A program made the position numbers and the translations under genes. A DNA stretch of 62,187 nucleotides from Streptomyces hydrogenans (GTDB lineage: Bacteria; Actinomycetota; Actinomycetes; Streptomycetales; Streptomycetaceae). Positions 37,478-45,087 of this stretch are shown here, piece by piece (position 1 is the first letter of the stretch; each line of letters starts with the position of its first letter). The stretch spans positions 1 to 62,187 of the forward strand of contig NZ_BNBS01000045.1 in the NCBI RefSeq assembly GCF_014656075.1, written 5' to 3'. The notes under the pieces are model-generated. The model saw nothing but the letters and a program-made list of their open reading frames with translations. It searched no databases and was not told where the DNA came from.

Positions 37478-39742
37478 ATGCAACTCGCCGCGATCATCGT
37501 GTCGCTGACGCTGACCGTGGTCGGCGTTGCCCTGCTCGCTCGCGCCATCGGCCAGTTCGTCCGCTACTTCAAGCTGGGCCAGCCGGTCCCGGCCGGAGCC
37601 CGGACCGACAACCCCTATCAGCGCAGCGTCACCCTGGTCCGGGAGTTCCTGGGCCACACCCGGATGAACCGCTGGGGCATCGTCGGCTTCGCGCACTGGT
37701 TCGTCGCGGTCGGCTTCCTGACCCTGCCGCCGACCCTCGCGCAGGCCTTCGGCCAGCTCTTCCAGGCCGACTGGACGCTGCCGGTCATCGGCGGCTTCCT
37801 GCCCTTCGAGCTCTACATCGAGTTCATCGGCGTCATGACCATCCTCGGCATCGCCGTGCTGATGGTCATCCGCCTGCTGAGCCTGCCCTCGCGGGCCGGC
37901 CGCAAGTCCCGCTTCGCCGGCTCCAAGGCCGGCCAGGCGTACTTCGTCGAGTACGTGATCCTCACCATCGGCCTCGCGATCTACGTGCTCCGCGGCCTGG
38001 AGGGCGCGATCCACCACGTCGAGGGCTACGAGGCCGCGTACTTCGCCTCGTACCCGCTCGTGCTGGCCTTCAAGGGCCTGTCGGTCACCACCCTCCAGAC
38101 GCTCATCTACTTCACCGCCATGGTGAAGATCAGCACCTCGTTCATCTGGATGATCGTGGTCTCGCTGAACACCAACATGGGCGTCGCCTGGCACCGCTTC
38201 CTCGGCTTCCCGAACATCTGGTTCAAGCGCAACGCCGACGGCGCCACCGCGCTCGGCGCGCTCCAGCCGATGACGACCGGCGGCAAGCCCGTCGACTTCG
38301 AGGACCCGGGCGAGGACGACGTCTACGGCGTCTCCCAGGTCGAGCAGTTCTCCTGGAAGGGCCTGCTCGACTTCTCCACCTGCACCGAGTGCGGCCGCTG
38401 CCAGTCGCAGTGCCCCGCCTGGAACACCGGCAAGCCCCTCTCCCCCAAGCTCCTCATCATGTCGCTGCGCGACCACGCGCACGCCAAGGCGCCGTACCTG
38501 CTCGCGGGCGGCGGCAAGGACATGGAGGGCAACGAGAAGGCGACCGCCGAGCAGCTCAAGGACGTCCCCGCCGCGGCCCTCGCCGAGGCCGAGCGCCCCC
38601 TCATCGGCACCGCCGAGGAGAACGGCGTCATCGACCCCGACGTCCTGTGGTCCTGCACCACCTGCGGCGCATGCGTCGAGCAGTGCCCGGTCGACATCGA
38701 GCACATCGACCACATCGTCGACATGCGCCGCTACCAGGTCATGATCGAGTCCGCCTTCCCGTCGGAGGCCGGCACGATGCTGAAGAACCTGGAGAAGAAG
38801 GGCAACCCCTGGGGCCTCGCCAAGAAGGCGCGCGTCGAGTGGACCAAGGAGGTCGACTTCGAGGTCCCGATCGTCGGCAAGGACATCGAGGACCTCTCCG
38901 AGGTCGACTACCTCTACTGGGTCGGCTGCGCCGGCGCCCTGGAGGACCGCGCCAAGAAGACCACCAAGGCCTTCGCCGAGCTGCTGCACATCGCGGGCGT
39001 CAAGTTCGCGATCATGGGCGGCGACGAGAAGTGCACCGGTGACTCCCCCCGCCGCCTGGGCAACGAGCCGCTGTTCCAGCAGCTCGGCCAGGAGAACGTC
39101 GCGATGCTGAACATGGCGTTCGGCGAGGACGACGAGGACGAGTCGACGAAGAAGCCGAAGTCGGCGAAGAAGATCGTCTCGACCTGCCCGCACTGCTTCA
39201 ACACCATCGCCAACGAGTACCCGCAGCTCGGCGGCGAGTACGAGGTCATCCACCACACCCAGCTGCTCCAGCACCTCATCGACGAGGGCAGGCTGATCCC
39301 GGTGACGCCGGTGGACGGCCTCATCACCTACCACGACCCGTGCTACCTGGGCCGTCACAACAAGGTCTACACGCCGCCGCGCGAGATCATGTCGGCCGTC
39401 CCGGGCCTGCGCCAGCAGGAGATGCACCGCCACAAGGAGCGCGGCTTCTGCTGCGGCGCCGGCGGCGCGCGGATGTGGATGGAGGAGCGGATCGGCAAGC
39501 GCATCAACACCGAGCGCGTCGACGAGGCCCTGTCCCTCAACCCGGACATCGTCTCCACCGCCTGCCCGTTCTGCCTCGTCATGCTCACGGACTCCGTGAA
39601 CGGCAAGAAGAACGACGGCAAGGCGAAGGAGTCGCTCCAGGTCGTCGACGTGGCCCAGCTGCTGCTCGACTCGGTGAAGACCCCGGCCGACCCCGAGCCG
39701 GAGGCCCCGGCCGAGGCGCCGGAGCCCGAGCCGGCCGCGTAG
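37478..39742 (+). CDS. etfD: Membrane Fe-S oxidoreductase, EtfD-like (electron transfer from EtfAB)
   Basis: 754 residues. Five or so N-terminal TM helices (1-235, NarI/HdrE-like) are followed by two 4Fe-4S motifs, CTECGRCQSQCP near 302 and CTTCGACVEQCP near 392, then two CCG domains with HDPCYLGRHN near 619 and GFCCGAGGARMW near 656. The mycobacterial homologue EtfD passes electrons from fatty-acyl-CoA dehydrogenases via ETF to menaquinone. GAGGAG precedes ATG 37478, preferred over ATG 37454. A low-complexity Glu/Pro/Ala tail ends the protein. No etfAB is in view. Confidence 0.9.
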   Translation: MQLAAIIVSLTLTVVGVALLARAIGQFVRYFKLGQPVPAGARTDNPYQRSVTLVREFLGHTRMNRWGIVGFAHWFVAVGFLTLPPTLAQAFGQLFQADWTLPVIGGFLPFELYIEFIGVMTILGIAVLMVIRLLSLPSRAGRKSRFAGSKAGQAYFVEYVILTIGLAIYVLRGLEGAIHHVEGYEAAYFASYPLVLAFKGLSVTTLQTLIYFTAMVKISTSFIWMIVVSLNTNMGVAWHRFLGFPNIWFKRNADGATALGALQPMTTGGKPVDFEDPGEDDVYGVSQVEQFSWKGLLDFSTCTECGRCQSQCPAWNTGKPLSPKLLIMSLRDHAHAKAPYLLAGGGKDMEGNEKATAEQLKDVPAAALAEAERPLIGTAEENGVIDPDVLWSCTTCGACVEQCPVDIEHIDHIVDMRRYQVMIESAFPSEAGTMLKNLEKKGNPWGLAKKARVEWTKEVDFEVPIVGKDIEDLSEVDYLYWVGCAGALEDRAKKTTKAFAELLHIAGVKFAIMGGDEKCTGDSPRRLGNEPLFQQLGQENVAMLNMAFGEDDEDESTKKPKSAKKIVSTCPHCFNTIANEYPQLGGEYEVIHHTQLLQHLIDEGRLIPVTPVDGLITYHDPCYLGRHNKVYTPPREIMSAVPGLRQQEMHRHKERGFCCGAGGARMWMEERIGKRINTERVDEALSLNPDIVSTACPFCLVMLTDSVNGKKNDGKAKESLQVVDVAQLLLDSVKTPADPEPEAPAEAPEPEPAA

Positions 39743-39756
39743 GGCACACGCGTGTG

Positions 39757-39789
39757 AAGGGCCGCCCCGTCTCGGACGGGGCGGCCCTT
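39757..39789. terminator. Bidirectional terminator
   Basis: AAGGGCCGCCCCGTC pairs perfectly with GACGGGGCGGCCCTT over a 3-nt loop between etfD and the convergent secreted-protein gene. Confidence 0.92.
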
Positions 39790-39805
39790 CGTCATGCCGG
39801 GAGGG

Positions 39806-40561
39806 TCACCGCTTCCGGGCGTGGTACTCCGCGACGAGCTTGCCGTTCAGGTCGTAGACCCAGCTGTCGCCGCCCTGCTTCGGGGTGTCGACGACGACGA
39901 AGCGGTACGCGTGCTTGCCGGGCTGCACGGCGAGCTTGTAGGTCCAGCCGCGGTGCTGGGCCGTGAGGTGCCGGGCGTCGACGGTGGCGATCCGCCTGCC
40001 GTTCGTGGAGGACACCTGGACGCGCGGCCCGTCCTTGACGTGCCGGGCGAAGGTGGCGACGGTCCCGTCGGGCAGCTTGGCCTGGACGCTCCGGTGGTGG
40101 GACGCGGGCTTGGGCTGCGGCGCGGGCTTGGGCGCGGGCTTGGGCGCGGGCTCGGGGGTCGGTACGGGCGCCGGGACGTCCTCCCTCCAGGAGCTCACGG
40201 TGCCGTCGGGCTGGAGGACGATGTGGAGCCCGTTGTTCTCCCCGTACCCGGGCTGTCCCCCCGTACTGGTCAGACTGCCGATCAGCACGCCGTCCCGCCC
40301 CACGATGTCGGCGCTGTACGAGCCCTCCCCGGTCTGCCGCACCTGCGCGGTGGACCCGTCGGCCAGCGGCCAACTGGACACCTGCCCCTGGTCCTGACTC
40401 CGTTCCCGTCCCTGGTCCTGGTCCTGGCCCTGGTTCTGGCCCGTCACCGGCCGGGGCGCGTCGGCGGCGAAGGCGGCGGCGGCCGGGAGGAGGAGGGCGA
40501 CGGAGGTGCCGGTGGCGACGGCGGCGGTGCGCAGGACACGGGTACGACGGTTGAGAAGCAT
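39806..40561 (-). CDS. Secreted protein of unknown function with Lys/Pro hinge
   Basis: 251 residues. Signal peptide with a twin-Arg-like NRRTRVLRT start and hydrophobic core VALLLPAAAAFA, cleavage near AFAADA. The mature part has a Gln/Asp-rich stretch, then two beta-rich halves of similar pattern (DGSTAQVRQTGEGSYSADIV and DGTVATFARHVKDGPRVQVS) separated by a PAPKPAPKPAP hinge. ATG 40561 follows GGAG. The two halves may bind the cell wall. No known domain recognised. Confidence 0.8.
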   Translation of the reverse strand: MLLNRRTRVLRTAAVATGTSVALLLPAAAAFAADAPRPVTGQNQGQDQDQGRERSQDQGQVSSWPLADGSTAQVRQTGEGSYSADIVGRDGVLIGSLTSTGGQPGYGENNGLHIVLQPDGTVSSWREDVPAPVPTPEPAPKPAPKPAPQPKPASHHRSVQAKLPDGTVATFARHVKDGPRVQVSSTNGRRIATVDARHLTAQHRGWTYKLAVQPGKHAYRFVVVDTPKQGGDSWVYDLNGKLVAEYHARKR

Positions 40562-40667
40562 GGAGAACTCCAGAGGGGTTTCGCTGCTGACCCCACCGAA
40601 GCTACGGAGCCCACATTGAGGCGATACGTCCGTTTCGTAACAGCGGCCCCACGACCGCCGCACGACC

Positions 40668-40693
40668 CTGTGACCCCCTAGGGGATGTCACAG
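40668..40693. promoter_or_regulatory. Inverted repeat upstream of the Yip1 gene
   Basis: CTGTGAC and GTCACAG flank the perfect palindrome CCCCTAGGGG. It is located between the divergent secreted-protein and Yip1 genes, 50 bp before the Yip1 start. Operator for an unknown regulator is likely; half-sites resemble TGTGA/TCACA Crp boxes, but the spacing is too wide. Confidence 0.5.
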
Positions 40694-40743
40694 CTCCGCA
40701 CCGAAGGAGCGGGGCCGCCGCGGAAACGGGTACGTTCATTGAC

Positions 40744-41586
40744 GTGGCTGGATTCAGGAACGGACGCGGCCGGGACAACCGCCCCCCGCAGCAACAGCAT
40801 CGACCGCAGCAGGCGCCGTACGGGTACGAGGCGCCTCCGCAGGCGTACCCGCAGCAGCAGTGGCAGCAACAGCCGCCACGGCACCAGCAGCAGCCGTACG
40901 GCGAGCCGGAGTACTTCGGCGACCCGCACGGACAGCACCCGCAGCAGCACGCGGCGGCGAACAACCCGGGCCACACCCAGATGTTCAGCGTCGACGACCC
41001 GTACGGCCAGGCCGGCGGCTACCAGGCCCCGCCCGTCCCGACCGGTCCCCGGCTGCCCTGGAAGGCCCTCCTGAGCGGCATCGTGCTCCGCCCGGCGGAC
41101 ACCTTCCTCCGGATGCGCGACCACGCGGTCTGGGCCCCGGCGCTGACCGTCACCTTCCTCTACGGCCTGCTGGCGATCTTCGGCTTCGACCAGGCCCGCG
41201 AGGAGGTGCTGAACGCGACGCTGTCGAACACGATCCCGTACGTCCTGATGACGGGCGTCGGCTTCGTCGTCGCCGGCCTGATCCTCGGCGCCGTCACCCA
41301 CACCCTCGCCCGCCAGCTCGGCGGCGACGGCGCCTGGCAGCCCACGGTCGGCCTCTCCATGCTGATCATGTCCCTGACGGACGCCCCCCGCCTCCTCTTC
41401 GCCCTCTTCCTCGGCGGCGAGAACGCCCTCGTCCAGATCATCGGCTGGCTCACCTGGCTCGCCGCCGGCGCCCTCTTCACCCTGATGGTCAGCCGCTCCC
41501 ACGACCTCCCCTGGCCCAAGGCCCTCGGCGCCTCCGCCATCCAGCTGGTCGCCCTCCTGAGCCTCATCAAGCTCGGCACGCTGTAG
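40744..41586 (+). CDS. Yip1 domain membrane protein
   Basis: 280 residues. An N-terminal cytoplasmic region of about 95 residues is very rich in Gln, Pro and Tyr (PQQQHRPQQAPYGYEAPPQAYPQQ region). A domain with five predicted TM helices follows (LLSGIVLRPADTFLRMRDHAVWAPAL; last helix LGASAIQLVALLSLIKLG). The GTG at 40744 is used, although its SD is weak. Yip1 proteins in bacteria are poorly understood. It converges on the phosphoribosyltransferase gene. Confidence 0.85.
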   Translation: MAGFRNGRGRDNRPPQQQHRPQQAPYGYEAPPQAYPQQQWQQQPPRHQQQPYGEPEYFGDPHGQHPQQHAAANNPGHTQMFSVDDPYGQAGGYQAPPVPTGPRLPWKALLSGIVLRPADTFLRMRDHAVWAPALTVTFLYGLLAIFGFDQAREEVLNATLSNTIPYVLMTGVGFVVAGLILGAVTHTLARQLGGDGAWQPTVGLSMLIMSLTDAPRLLFALFLGGENALVQIIGWLTWLAAGALFTLMVSRSHDLPWPKALGASAIQLVALLSLIKLGTL

Positions 41587-41601
41587 AACACGGCACCCGC
41601 A

Positions 41602-41643
41602 CACGAGAAGGCCCCCGCCGGTCACGGCGGGGGCCTTCTCGCG
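41602..41643. terminator. Bidirectional terminator
   Basis: CGAGAAGGCCCCCGCCG pairs perfectly with CGGCGGGGGCCTTCTCG across GTCA, between the convergent Yip1 and phosphoribosyltransferase genes. Confidence 0.92.
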
Positions 41644-41657
41644 TGCGTCGGGGGGCC

Positions 41658-42155
41658 TCAGGCGTCGAGGACCTGGCCCTCGCGCTTGACGACGGGCGGC
41701 TCGACCGACCAGGGGAAGTTGATCCACTCGTCCGTCTTCTTCCAGACGTACTCGCACTTCACGAGGGAGTGGGACTTCTCGTAGATGACGGCGGAGCGGA
41801 CCTCGGCGACGTGGTCGACGCAGAAGTCGTGGACGAGCTTCAGCGTCTTGCCGGTGTCGGCGACGTCGTCGGTGATCAGGACCTTCTTGTCGGAGAAGTC
41901 GATCGCGTCCGGCACGGGCGCCAGCATGACCGGCATCTCCAGCGTGGTCCCCACACCCGTGTAGAACTCCACGTTCACGAGGTGGATGTTCTTGCAGTCG
42001 AGCGCGTAGGCCAGACCGCCGGCGACGAACACGCCGCCGCGGGCGATGGAGAGGACGATGTCGGGCTCGTAGCCGTCGTCGGCGATGGTCTGCGCCAGCT
42101 CGCGGACGGCCGTCCCGAAGCCCTCGTACGTCAGGTTCTCGCGTACTTCACTCAT
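41658..42155 (-). CDS. Phosphoribosyltransferase (Gpt/xanthine-hypoxanthine-like)
   Basis: A 165-residue type I PRTase with SIARGGVFVAGGLAYAL and the PRPP-binding loop VLITDDVADTGKTL. The size and sequence resemble Gpt-like purine salvage enzymes, and regulatory PRTases are possible. ATG at 42155. It follows dcd on the same strand by 12 nt, so the two nucleotide-metabolism genes probably form an operon. Confidence 0.92.
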   Translation of the reverse strand: MSEVRENLTYEGFGTAVRELAQTIADDGYEPDIVLSIARGGVFVAGGLAYALDCKNIHLVNVEFYTGVGTTLEMPVMLAPVPDAIDFSDKKVLITDDVADTGKTLKLVHDFCVDHVAEVRSAVIYEKSHSLVKCEYVWKKTDEWINFPWSVEPPVVKREGQVLDA

Positions 42156-42167
42156 GTCCGGTCCGCC

Positions 42168-42743
42168 TCACACCTGGGTCCGATGGAAGTTCATGAACGA
42201 GCGGGAGGCCGTCGGGCCCCGCTGCCCCTGGTACCGGGAGCCGTACCGCTCGCTGCCGTACGGGAACTCGGCGGGCGAGCTCAGCCGGAACATGCACAGC
42301 TGCCCGATCTTCATCCCCGGCCACAGCTTGATCGGCAGGGTCGCGAGGTTCGACAGCTCCAGGGTCACGTGACCGGAGAACCCGGGGTCGATGAACCCGG
42401 CGGTCGAGTGCGTGACGAGCCCGAGCCGCCCCAGGGAGCTCTTCCCCTCCAGGCGCGACGCGATGTCGTCCGGCAGGGTGATGACCTCGTAGGTCGACGC
42501 GAGCACGAACTCGCCCGGGTGCAGGATGAACGCCTCGTCGCCCTCCGGCTCCACCTCGCGCGTCAGGTCGAGCTGCTCGACGGCGGGGTCGATGTGCGGG
42601 TAGCGGTGGTTCTCGAACACCCGGAAGAAGCGGTCGAGGCGCACGTCGATGCTGGACGGCTGCACCATGGATTCGTCGTACGGGTCGATGCGCACCCGCC
42701 CGGCATCGATCTCGGCCCGGATGTCCTTGTCTGAGAGAAGCAC
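42168..42743 (-). CDS. dcd: dCTP deaminase (probably bifunctional, dUMP-forming)
   Basis: 191 residues. Motifs are VQPSSIDVRLD, SRLEGKSSLGRLGL and THSTAGFIDPGFSGHVTLEL, which carry the catalytic Glu and the nucleotide-binding residues. Actinobacterial Dcd proteins convert dCTP straight to dUMP (dCTP deaminase plus dUTPase); I infer the same here. The start is GTG at 42743, giving the canonical MLLSDKDI N-terminus. Confidence 0.97.
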   Translation of the reverse strand: MLLSDKDIRAEIDAGRVRIDPYDESMVQPSSIDVRLDRFFRVFENHRYPHIDPAVEQLDLTREVEPEGDEAFILHPGEFVLASTYEVITLPDDIASRLEGKSSLGRLGLVTHSTAGFIDPGFSGHVTLELSNLATLPIKLWPGMKIGQLCMFRLSSPAEFPYGSERYGSRYQGQRGPTASRSFMNFHRTQV

Positions 42744-42815
42744 GCCCCCACGATACGCAGAGGGCGCGGACCTCCCCAATCGGGACCGCCCACGCCCTTC
42801 ACCCGGCCGCCCAGG

Positions 42816-42989
42816 TCAGCGCTGCTGGACCTCCACCGGCACCGCCTGCCTCAACCGCGCACACCGCGGACACCGGATGAGCCGCCCGGGCCCGATCCGC
42901 CCGGCACCGAGCTGCTGAAGCGGAAACGAGGCGGTACTGAACACGTGCCCTTCGGCACAGCGGACGACGGTGCGCTCCACGGAACCCAT
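42816..42989 (-). CDS. Small zinc-ribbon-like protein
   Basis: A 57-residue basic protein. Two potential metal-binding pairs are CAEGH near residue 11 and CPRCARL near 40, joined by FSTASFPLQQLGAGRIGPGRLIR. ATG 42989 follows AGGGGAAGGGAC. It lies 72 bp upstream of dcd on the same strand. Function unknown; nucleic-acid binding is plausible for a ribbon of this size. Confidence 0.7.
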   Translation of the reverse strand: MGSVERTVVRCAEGHVFSTASFPLQQLGAGRIGPGRLIRCPRCARLRQAVPVEVQQR

Positions 42990-43153
42990 CAAGTCCCTTC
43001 CCCTACACACATGCTGGACGAGAGGCCACATTAGGGGATCAACAGGGCGCCCTCTACGCGGCACTCCGACCCGCACGGGAGGGGCGATCCACGCCGACCG
43101 TGGCGCATGGGGTACAGTGTGCAACGATGCGGCCGGTTCATCCGGCCACTGTC

Positions 43154-43224
43154 GCGGATGTAGTTTAATGGTAGAACATGAGCTTCCCAAGCTTATAGCG
43201 CGGGTTCGATTCCCGTCATCCGCT
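43154..43224 (+). tRNA. tRNA-Gly (anticodon CCC)
   Basis: Acceptor stem GCGGATG/CATCCGC, D arm GTTTAATGGTAGAAC, anticodon stem TGAGC/GCTTA with loop TTCCCAA (anticodon CCC), T arm CGGGTTCGATTCCCG. The discriminator base is T. CCA is not encoded. It reads GGG glycine codons, which are frequent in this GC-rich genome. Confidence 0.97.
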
Positions 43225-43233
43225 CTTTCGCGG

Positions 43234-43258
43234 AGCCCCAGGTCAGAGACCTGGGGCT
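43234..43258 (+). terminator. Terminator of the tRNA-Gly transcript
   Basis: AGCCCCAGGTC pairs with GACCTGGGGCT over AGA and is followed by TTGTTGCTTT, one of the few T-rich intrinsic terminators in the window. Confidence 0.9.
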
Positions 43259-43328
43259 TTGTTGCTTTCTGGACGCGCTGTGGACGCGAACGGCCGCAGA
43301 AGAGACGCGTGGACGCATACTGGTAGCG

Positions 43329-43550
43329 ATGACGAAGCCCAGTGCACCGAAGCGCTTTCTGCCCACCAGCCCCTTCAAAGCCCCGGTCGCGCCGCCTCCC
43401 AAGCAGTTCGCCGTGGGCGACCAGGTCACCCACGACGTGCACGGCCTCGGTCGGGTCACCGGCGTCGAGGACGGGATAGCGGCTGTCGTGGATTTCGGCT
43501 CGACGCAACAGCGGATCCTGAGTCCGTACGCCAAGATGAGCAAGCTGTAG
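43329..43550 (+). CDS. Stand-alone Tudor/CarD-like mini-protein (PcrA C-terminal-like)
   Basis: 73 residues. A Pro-rich N-terminus precedes an SH3-like barrel FAVGDQVTHDVHGLGRVTGV ... AVVDFGS, close in pattern to the C-terminal Tudor domain of PcrA/UvrD helicases (VGDxVxHxxFGxGxV ... VxFDxG), which binds RNA polymerase. The remaining helicase domains are absent. ATG at 43329, 104 bp after the tRNA. Role in transcription or repair is inference from the fold only. Confidence 0.7.
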   Translation: MTKPSAPKRFLPTSPFKAPVAPPPKQFAVGDQVTHDVHGLGRVTGVEDGIAAVVDFGSTQQRILSPYAKMSKL

Positions 43551-43615
43551 GACCGTCGTGCCCGGTCAGGGCACGCCGGACCGTTCATGGCCCCGCAAGG
43601 AAGAGGACCCCTGCC

Positions 43616-43813
43616 ATCGACCTGAACTCGCCGTTCTCCGCTCCGGCAGAGGCGTCCCCCCGCGCCGCCGCGGCATCGCCGCGGCCCACCGCGCATCCCT
43701 TCCAGGCCCCCGACTTCGGGGATGCCGACACCTTCCCGCTCGACTTCCCGCTCGACGAGGACGCGCACGGGTCCGCCTCCGGCGCGAGTGCGGCGCGACG
43801 CGACGCGGGCTAG
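43616..43813 (+). CDS. Possible small ORF with a non-canonical start
   Basis: The frame IDLNSPFSAPAEASPRAAAA... to TAG 43813 (about 65 residues) has coding-like third positions and is preceded by GGAAGAGG, but the first codon at proper spacing is ATC (43616), followed by CTG (43622). There is no ATG or GTG in frame close by. It has an acidic middle (FGDADTFPLDFPLDEDA) and no recognised domain. It could be a real small protein with a rare start, or a decayed gene. Confidence 0.35.
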   Translation: MDLNSPFSAPAEASPRAAAASPRPTAHPFQAPDFGDADTFPLDFPLDEDAHGSASGASAARRDAG

Positions 43814-44194
43814 CCCCCCTCCGACGGACGGGAAGCTCGGCCGCGGGCCGGCCGGACCGGTCCCACCGTCCAGGCGCACGAACACCGCCGCGCCCTTCGG
43901 ACCACATTTCCGGAACACGAATAACTGCGTTCGCGGAGCGAGACTTTGACCGATGCCACCGTGAGAGTTTTTATCGGTGGCACACGCAAAAAGGAAAACC
44001 CGCACGGAATGCTCCGGCGTGCTACGGTCGAATCAGTTGCAGTTTTGGTACCCGAAAAGTTTCAGACGCCCCGTCCGGCCGCACGCCGAGCGGCGGCGTC
44101 TTGCATTCCGGTCTTCTTCCGGGCAGGGAATCATCGCGGCGACACGGAATCCGCAGATCGCGGGTTCCGCTGCACTGCCCGAAGGAGAAATGAC
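43814..44194 (+). promoter_or_regulatory. Long leader/promoter region of the cold-shock gene
   Basis: 381 bp, relatively AT-rich from 43908 to 44060, with no convincing gene. It contains the inverted repeat TGCCACCG-N13-CGGTGGCA at 43954-43982 enclosing a T-rich loop, and GC-rich hairpins closer to the start. csp genes typically have long structured leaders that sense temperature; I infer the same here. Confidence 0.5.
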
Positions 44195-44398
44195 ATGGCT
44201 GCCGGTACCGTGAAGTGGTTCAACGCGGAAAAGGGCTTCGGCTTCATCGAGCAGGACGGTGGCGGCCCTGACGTGTTCGCCCACTACTCGAACATCGCCA
44301 CCCAGGGCTTCCGCGAGCTCCAGGAGGGCCAGAAGGTCTCCTTCGACATCGCGCAGGGCCAGAAGGGCCCGACGGCGGAGAACATCGTTCCCGCCTGA
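44195..44398 (+). CDS. Cold-shock protein (CspA family)
   Basis: A 67-residue single cold-shock domain, an RNA chaperone that melts mRNA structure. RNP1 is KGFGFIEQ and RNP2 is VFAHYSNI, with N-terminal MAAGTVKWFNAEKGFG. ATG 44195 is preceded by GAAGGAG. Monocistronic, with its own terminator. The GC content of the leader is much lower than elsewhere in the window. Confidence 0.97.
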   Translation: MAAGTVKWFNAEKGFGFIEQDGGGPDVFAHYSNIATQGFRELQEGQKVSFDIAQGQKGPTAENIVPA

Positions 44399-44416
44399 CG
44401 CTGACGCGCCCTGTGC

Positions 44417-44454
44417 AGCTGGGGCCCGCATCCTTCGGGGTGCGGGCCCCAGCT
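44417..44454 (+). terminator. Terminator of the cold-shock gene
   Basis: AGCTGGGGCCCGCA pairs perfectly with TGCGGGCCCCAGCT, then CTT, 19 bp after the stop. Confidence 0.9.
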
Positions 44455-44652
44455 CTTCGCATTTCCCAGGACTTTCGGGCCCGTTCGAACCGGCCCCGCC
44501 GCTCCTTCCACCCGCGCGCGGAATTCACCGCCCCCCATTCCTTCCGGAATTCTCTCCTTCTTCCCGGAACCGCTCGCCCCGTGCGGTGACTCCTCGATCC
44601 GTGCCGGACCGCGAAAGGTTCTCCGGCGCGAACCGGCCGGGTGGAAGCGCGC

Positions 44653-44681
44653 GATGCCCCCGCCCGTACGGCGGGGGCATC
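44653..44681 (-). terminator. Terminator downstream of the GvpU-like gene
   Basis: GATGCCCCCGCC pairs perfectly with GGCGGGGGCATC around CGTAC, 50 bp beyond the stop at 44731 on the minus strand. Confidence 0.88.
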
Positions 44682-44730
44682 GGAGAAGGGTGGGGCCGGC
44701 TCACCACCGCCCCTGACTCCCGCGGCGGGC

Positions 44731-45087
44731 TCAGTGTTCGGAGTAGCTGACGTCGCCCATCGTCCAGGCGCTGACGTCCGCGATCGAGACGCGGTACATG
44801 CCGCCCGTCTCCGGGATCCCCACCGTGCCCTGAAGGATCCGCGCCAGGTGGAAGTGCAGATGGGTGGGCGACTCGGCCTTCGACGCGGCGGCGAAGACCG
44901 CGGAGAAGTCGGCCAGGTGGTCGGAGTCCGCCAGGACCTCCGAGACCCGCTGCCGCCACACCGCCTCGGGTGCCAGCCGGCCTGTGATGACCGCGCCCCC
45001 GGTGACGACGGTCAGGGACATCTGGTTGCTCCGCCCGGACTCCACCAGCCGGGCGACGTCAACGAGCAGCTCGTCAATCTTCGACAT
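44731..45087 (-). CDS. GvpU-like (gas vesicle accessory) protein
   Basis: A 118-residue cytoplasmic protein. The pattern SLTVVTGGAVITGRLAPEA ... FHLARILQGTVGIPETGGMYRVSIADVSAWTMG resembles GvpU (inner NGAVISG-like strand and C-terminal WRGKIAEVDGFFLG-like strand), recognised by eye. ATG at 45087. No other gvp genes are in view, and gas vesicle clusters in Streptomyces lie elsewhere, so it may be an orphan with a different role. Confidence 0.55.
   Translation of the reverse strand: MSKIDELLVDVARLVESGRSNQMSLTVVTGGAVITGRLAPEAVWRQRVSEVLADSDHLADFSAVFAAASKAESPTHLHFHLARILQGTVGIPETGGMYRVSIADVSAWTMGDVSYSEH

Larger units (their letters stand above)
44399..44730. other. Gene-free interval between csp and the GvpU-like gene
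   Basis: 332 bp between convergent genes with no coding signal. It contains the csp terminator and a second hairpin at 44653-44681. The middle part (44520-44640) has short CCGGAATTC-like repeats but no recognisable element. Confidence 0.55.
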
